Below, piece after piece: positions 61,039 to 64,000 of a stretch of 64,000 nucleotides of DNA. A program made the translations under genes and the position numbers. Source of the stretch: Hyphomicrobiales bacterium (GTDB taxonomy: Bacteria; Pseudomonadota; Alphaproteobacteria; Rhizobiales; Xanthobacteraceae); the NCBI GenBank assembly GCA_021730985.1, contig JAKFYI010000003.1, positions 62,001 to 126,000 of the forward strand, read 5' to 3'. Numbering within the stretch: position 1 is the stretch's first letter; each line of letters starts with the position of its first letter. Below the pieces are notes generated by a model. The model searched no databases. It saw nothing but the letters and a program-made list of their open reading frames with translations, and was not told the origin of the DNA.

Positions 61039-61908
61039 ATGGCGGCGGAAGGAAGAACGGTCGGGCTGATCGGGCTCGGCCTGATGGGGCAGGCACTGGC
61101 GACGCGGCTGATCCCGGCTGGATTTCGGGTTTTGGGCCACGACATCGACCCCGCAAAGGGCGAAAAACTCGAGGCCATGGGCGGTGAGGCGGCCTCGCTT
61201 GCCGACGTGGCCAAATGCGGCATCGTGGTGCTCGCGGTCTTCAGCACCGACCAGGTGGAGGACGTGGTCGAGAACACGCTGGTGCCGGCCGGTCACGGCA
61301 ATATCGTGCTGTGCACTTCGACCTGCGATCCGGATCGGATCGCGGCGCTCGCCGCGCGCGTGGTGCCGAGGGGCATCCGCTTTCTGGAGACCCCGGTGTC
61401 GGGCAGCAGCGGCCAGGTCAGCCGCGGCGAAGGCACCGGACTGATCGGAGGCGATCCGAAAACGGCGGCGGAGGCCGCCAACGTGCTCGATGCGTTGTTT
61501 CCGAAGCGCTATCACATCGGCAAGGCCGGCGATGGTGGGCGCGCCAAGCTTGCCATCAATCTGATCCTCGGCTTGAACCGCATGGCGCTGGCCGAAGGCC
61601 TGGTGTTTGCCACGGTCCTCGGCCTCGACCCTAAGGCCTTCCTCGACGTCGCGAAGGCGTCGGCTGCCTATTCCCAGGTGATGGACATCAAGGGCGGCAA
61701 GATGATCGATCGCGAGTTCAAAGCGGAGGGCTTCGTGCACCAGTCGCTCAAGGACTTCTCGCTGATGCGCGAACAAGCTGCGGCGCGGGGGCAGACGCTG
61801 CCCGCGCTGGACCTGAACAAGTCGCTGCTGGAGGCCTGCGTGCGCGCCGGCGAAGCGGACCACGACAACAGCGCCGTGATCGAAGAGATCCGGCGCCGCC
61901 GCAAGTGA
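61039..61908 (+). CDS. NAD(P)-dependent beta-hydroxyacid dehydrogenase (3-hydroxyisobutyrate dehydrogenase family)
   Basis: A 289-residue oxidoreductase. The dinucleotide loop is GLIGLGLMGQALATRLIPAG (12-17 is GLGLMG), the substrate loop FLETPVSGSSGQVSRGEGTG, and the catalytic Lys170 lies in GDGGRAKLAINLI. The physiological substrate could be 3-hydroxyisobutyrate, tartronate semialdehyde or a related acid. The start at 61039 has AAGGAG 6 nt upstream. It opens a plus-strand operon with the hydratase 15 nt downstream. Confidence 0.93.
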   Translation: MAAEGRTVGLIGLGLMGQALATRLIPAGFRVLGHDIDPAKGEKLEAMGGEAASLADVAKCGIVVLAVFSTDQVEDVVENTLVPAGHGNIVLCTSTCDPDRIAALAARVVPRGIRFLETPVSGSSGQVSRGEGTGLIGGDPKTAAEAANVLDALFPKRYHIGKAGDGGRAKLAINLILGLNRMALAEGLVFATVLGLDPKAFLDVAKASAAYSQVMDIKGGKMIDREFKAEGFVHQSLKDFSLMREQAAARGQTLPALDLNKSLLEACVRAGEADHDNSAVIEEIRRRRK

Positions 61909-61923
61909 AATCGGGGACATGAC

Positions 61924-62700
61924 ATGAGCGACGGCGAAGTCCGCACCGAGTGCAGGGGCGATGTCGTCCATGTGACGTTCGACCGCCCGGCGGCGCGCAA
62001 TGCGATGACTTGGCAGATGTATGAGCAACTCGGCGAAATCTGCGCGCGGCTGCGCGCCGACGAAAGCGTGCGCGCGGTGGTGTTCCGCGGTGCCGGCGGC
62101 CAGTCGTTCATCGCAGGCACCGACATCGCGCAGTTCAAGACCTTCATCTCGGGCGAGGACGGCATCGCCTACGAGGAGAAGATGGAGCGCTATCTCGCCG
62201 CCATCGAGGCGTTGCCGATGCCGACGCTGTGCGTGGTCGAGGGCTTTGCGATCGGCGGCGGGCTCGCCATCGCTGCGTGTTGCGACTTCCGGATCGCGAC
62301 GCCGGGTGCGCGGTTTGGCGTGCCGATCGCCCGCACGCTCGGCAACTGCCTGTCGATGGCGAACTACGCCCGCGTTGTCGGCGGGCTGGGCTATGCGCGG
62401 GCCAAGCGCGTCCTGCTGCTCGCCGAGAACCTGACGGCGGAGGAGGCACTGGCCGGAGGTTTTCTGGCCGAAATCGTGCCGCCGGATGCTGTGGATGCCA
62501 AGGTAACTGAGATTTGCGACCGGCTGGTCAGCCACGCACCGATCACCATGCGGGTCAGCAAGGAGGCGCTGCGTCGGCTCCTGCATGCCGGATTTCCCGA
62601 CGGAGACGATCTGGTGCGCCAGACCTACGGCAGCGAGGATTTCAGGTCCGGCGTGGCCGCGTTTGTTGCGAAGAAGACGCCTGAGTGGAAGGGGAAGTAG
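61924..62700 (+). CDS. enoyl-CoA hydratase/isomerase family protein
   Basis: A 258-residue crotonase. SFIAGTDIAQFKTFISGEDG is the first oxyanion segment and VEGFAIGGGLAIAACCDFRI the second. The position of the first catalytic Glu is not obvious, while ARFGVPIARTLGNCLSMANY has no second Glu in the usual place; it may be a racemase- or thioesterase-like member. It may act on a CoA ester from the neighbouring dehydrogenase. The next gene begins at the base after its stop. Confidence 0.92.
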   Translation: MSDGEVRTECRGDVVHVTFDRPAARNAMTWQMYEQLGEICARLRADESVRAVVFRGAGGQSFIAGTDIAQFKTFISGEDGIAYEEKMERYLAAIEALPMPTLCVVEGFAIGGGLAIAACCDFRIATPGARFGVPIARTLGNCLSMANYARVVGGLGYARAKRVLLLAENLTAEEALAGGFLAEIVPPDAVDAKVTEICDRLVSHAPITMRVSKEALRRLLHAGFPDGDDLVRQTYGSEDFRSGVAAFVAKKTPEWKGK

Positions 62701-63549
62701 ATGGCCGTGATCGATTGCCACCATCACGTCTGGTGGCTGGACAAGTTTCCGCACCAGTTTCCGCCGTCATGGGGCACCAGCCTCAACCGCGACTACACGC
62801 CGGACGATCTCAAGATCGAACTGGATGCCGCGGGCATCGACGGCACCATCCTGGTGCAGTCGCTCGACAAGTGGGAGGAGACCCCGCACTACCTCGACGT
62901 CGCCGAGCAAAGCGACTTCATCCGGGCGGTGATCGGCTGGGTGCCGCTCGCCGATCCGCCGGCGTGCTTGCGGAGGCTCGACGAGCTCAAGCCGCGAAAG
63001 AAGTTCGCCGGCATGCGCCATCTGATCGTCTACGAGAAGGACCCGCGCTGGCTGTTGCAGCCCACGGTGCAGGAATCGCTTCAAGAATTTCGCAAGCGAG
63101 GATTGGTGTTCGAGGGCATCACCAACACCCAGGAGCAGATGGACACGGTGCTTGAAACCGCGCGCCGCATGCCGGATCTCAATATCGTGCTCAATCACCT
63201 CGGCCGCCCGCCGCTGCCTGAAAAGGGCTGGGAGCCTTGGGCCTCGCAGATGGTGGAGGCTGCCAAGCACCCGAACGTCAGCGTCAAGCTGTCGGTCGGT
63301 GGCGACATCGTATGGCAATGGCCGTGGTCGACGTCGGAAATTCGCCGCTACTCCGACCATTGCCTGCAGCACTTCGGCGCGCGGCGTGTCATGGCAGGAA
63401 GCAACTGGCCGGTGGTGCTTCTGAGCGGCGGCTTCCAGCAGGTCTGGAAGGGTATCGAGGACTTGTTGTCGGGCCTTTCGCCTGCGGACAAGGCCCTGGT
63501 GCTCGGCGGCTCGGCAGAGCGCATCTACAACCTCGCGCGCACGCGCTGA
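62701..63549 (+). CDS. amidohydrolase-2 family protein (COG3618, lactonase-like)
   Basis: A 282-residue TIM-barrel metallohydrolase. The metal start is IDCHHHVWW (His7 and His9), with KFAGMRHLIVYEKDPRW, LNIVLNHLGRPPLP and VMAGSNWPVVL as later ligand regions. COG3618 contains L-fucono-, L-rhamnono- and galactaro-lactonases, and 2-pyrone-4,6-dicarboxylate hydrolase, which opens a ring from protocatechuate meta-cleavage. A lactone or pyrone hydrolase fits the catabolic setting. It abuts the hydratase gene. Confidence 0.9.
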   Translation: MAVIDCHHHVWWLDKFPHQFPPSWGTSLNRDYTPDDLKIELDAAGIDGTILVQSLDKWEETPHYLDVAEQSDFIRAVIGWVPLADPPACLRRLDELKPRKKFAGMRHLIVYEKDPRWLLQPTVQESLQEFRKRGLVFEGITNTQEQMDTVLETARRMPDLNIVLNHLGRPPLPEKGWEPWASQMVEAAKHPNVSVKLSVGGDIVWQWPWSTSEIRRYSDHCLQHFGARRVMAGSNWPVVLLSGGFQQVWKGIEDLLSGLSPADKALVLGGSAERIYNLARTR

Positions 63550-63559
63550 AGGAGACAGT

Positions 63560-63886
63560 ATGTTCCGTCACATGGCGATCTTGCGGTTCAAGCCGGATGC
63601 AAAAGCGGCAGACATCGCGGCCTATTTCGAAGCCTTTCCGAAGCTGATGGCGAGCCAGCCGACCATCAAGTCGTGGCAGATCGGCCGCAACGAAGGCGCC
63701 GGCGGCGAGACTCACGTCCGCAAGGGAAGTTTCGCCCCGAACTACGACGTTGGCCTGACCATGCTGTTCGACAACCCAGCAGGCTATCTGACTTACGCGG
63801 AATCCAAAGGACATCAGGAATTCTTCGCGAAATACTGCACGCCGATCCTGGCGGAGCGCGTCGTCGTGCAGTTTCACGAGAAGTGA
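63560..63886 (+). CDS. Dabb family protein (stress-responsive alpha-beta barrel)
   Basis: A 108-residue dimeric alpha-beta barrel: MFRHMAILRFKPDAKAADIA opens it, with SWQIGRNEGAGGETHVRKGS and the strand DVGLTMLFDNPAGYLTYAE, ending HQEFFAKYCTPIL. Such small proteins often bind or cyclise ring-cleavage products, but many have no known role. It is the last gene of the operon and starts 10 nt after the amidohydrolase stop, behind AAGGAGACAG. Confidence 0.92.
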   Translation: MFRHMAILRFKPDAKAADIAAYFEAFPKLMASQPTIKSWQIGRNEGAGGETHVRKGSFAPNYDVGLTMLFDNPAGYLTYAESKGHQEFFAKYCTPILAERVVVQFHEK

Positions 63887-63920
63887 GCGGCGCCGAAGCA
63901 GCAAGCCGCGCCAATTACTC

Positions 63921-64000
63921 GGTGTCATGCCCGCGAAAGCGGGCATCCAGTAAACGCAGCTAGTGTCGGTGAGTACTGGATCGCCCGCTTTCGCGGGCGA
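63921..64000. repeat. Dispersed palindromic repeat, copy 3 of 3, cut by window end
   Basis: TCATGCCCGC-GAAA-GCGGGCATCC at the left, then TACTGGATC and ATCGCCCGC-TTTC-GCGGGCGA at the right. It matches 11876-11961 closely from GTACTGGATCGCCCG onwards. The last bases are missing. It lies downstream of the Dabb gene and may end that operon. Confidence 0.85.

Noticed and set aside
60985..62754. Minus-strand frame of 589 aa across the 61039-62700 operon
   Set aside because: It overlaps two well-supported enzymes and has a shadow-type composition.

Overview
The window is about 64 kb of GC-rich DNA that reads like a chromosomal segment of an alphaproteobacterium of the order Rhizobiales (Hyphomicrobiales), most like the Bradyrhizobium/Rhodopseudomonas/Xanthobacteraceae group. 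The reasons are the dnaG-rpoD pair with a DnaG that has lost its zinc ligands, the many Bug-type (TTT) solute receptors, sox and aromatic-catabolism genes, and the dispersed 'GTCATCCCCGCGAAAGCGG' palindromes typical of that group. This placement is inference from gene content and style; no rRNA is present. One tRNA with a CAU anticodon is present.

Layout. 1-150: start of a MAPEG-family gene leaving the window. 266-5217: five consecutive Bug-type periplasmic receptors with no TctA/TctB membrane genes beside them. 5243-6347: an alpha/beta hydrolase framed by dispersed repeats. 6348-7277: two low-GC genes of unknown function. 7439-11842: dnaG and rpoD. 11876-13684: repeat, aqpZ, and a lytic transglycosylase. 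13707-15561: an AT-richer islet with a coupled GNAT / membrane-anchored protein / ASCH operon. 15626-16129: a near-consensus promoter and a highly folded leader of about 470 nt before a small Cys-rich protein. 16553-22972: housekeeping-type genes (DUF4112, two DUF1330, hydroxyacid dehydrogenase, SLT transglycosylase, RecD-like helicase, PilZ, cupin). 23094-28925: an ACMSD/resorcylate-type decarboxylase, tRNA, EamA transporter, FAD monooxygenase, AA_synth protein, enamidase-like amidohydrolase and crotonase, suggesting N-heterocycle or amide catabolism.

29014-41972 is a surface-glycan region: sugar reductase/epimerase, B12-binding radical SAM, an FkbM-FkbM-CmcI methyltransferase operon, SPASM radical SAM, two glycosyltransferases, a pair of 76-bp palindromic MITE-like elements, then rfbF-rfbG-C-methyltransferase-rfbC, which could build a branched CDP-deoxysugar. 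42070-44425: DUF3830, LLM flavoenzyme, TVP38/DedA membrane protein. 44503-50832, all on the minus strand: a molybdenum hydroxylase pair (2Fe-2S subunit and MoCo subunit), an intrinsic terminator, then flavocytochrome-c/sox genes (cytochrome, SoxF, SoxX, SoxY, SoxZ, SoxA) with no soxB or soxCD. 51155-53872: two L,D-transpeptidases around an orphan amino-acid-binding protein.

53949-60339 is the most interesting block: a Bug receptor, an extradiol-type VOC dioxygenase with a full catalytic set, a ThDP-dependent enzyme, a phenylacetate-CoA ligase and, divergent from it, a close homologue of DpgC, the cofactor-independent dioxygenase of glycopeptide-antibiotic biosynthesis. Together they could activate an arylacetate to its CoA ester, oxidise it to an arylglyoxylate, decarboxylate that and cleave the ring. 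61039-63886: a plus-strand operon of 3-hydroxyisobutyrate-dehydrogenase-type reductase, enoyl-CoA hydratase, COG3618 amidohydrolase and Dabb protein, plausibly another acid-catabolism operon. The window ends inside a third copy of the dispersed repeat.
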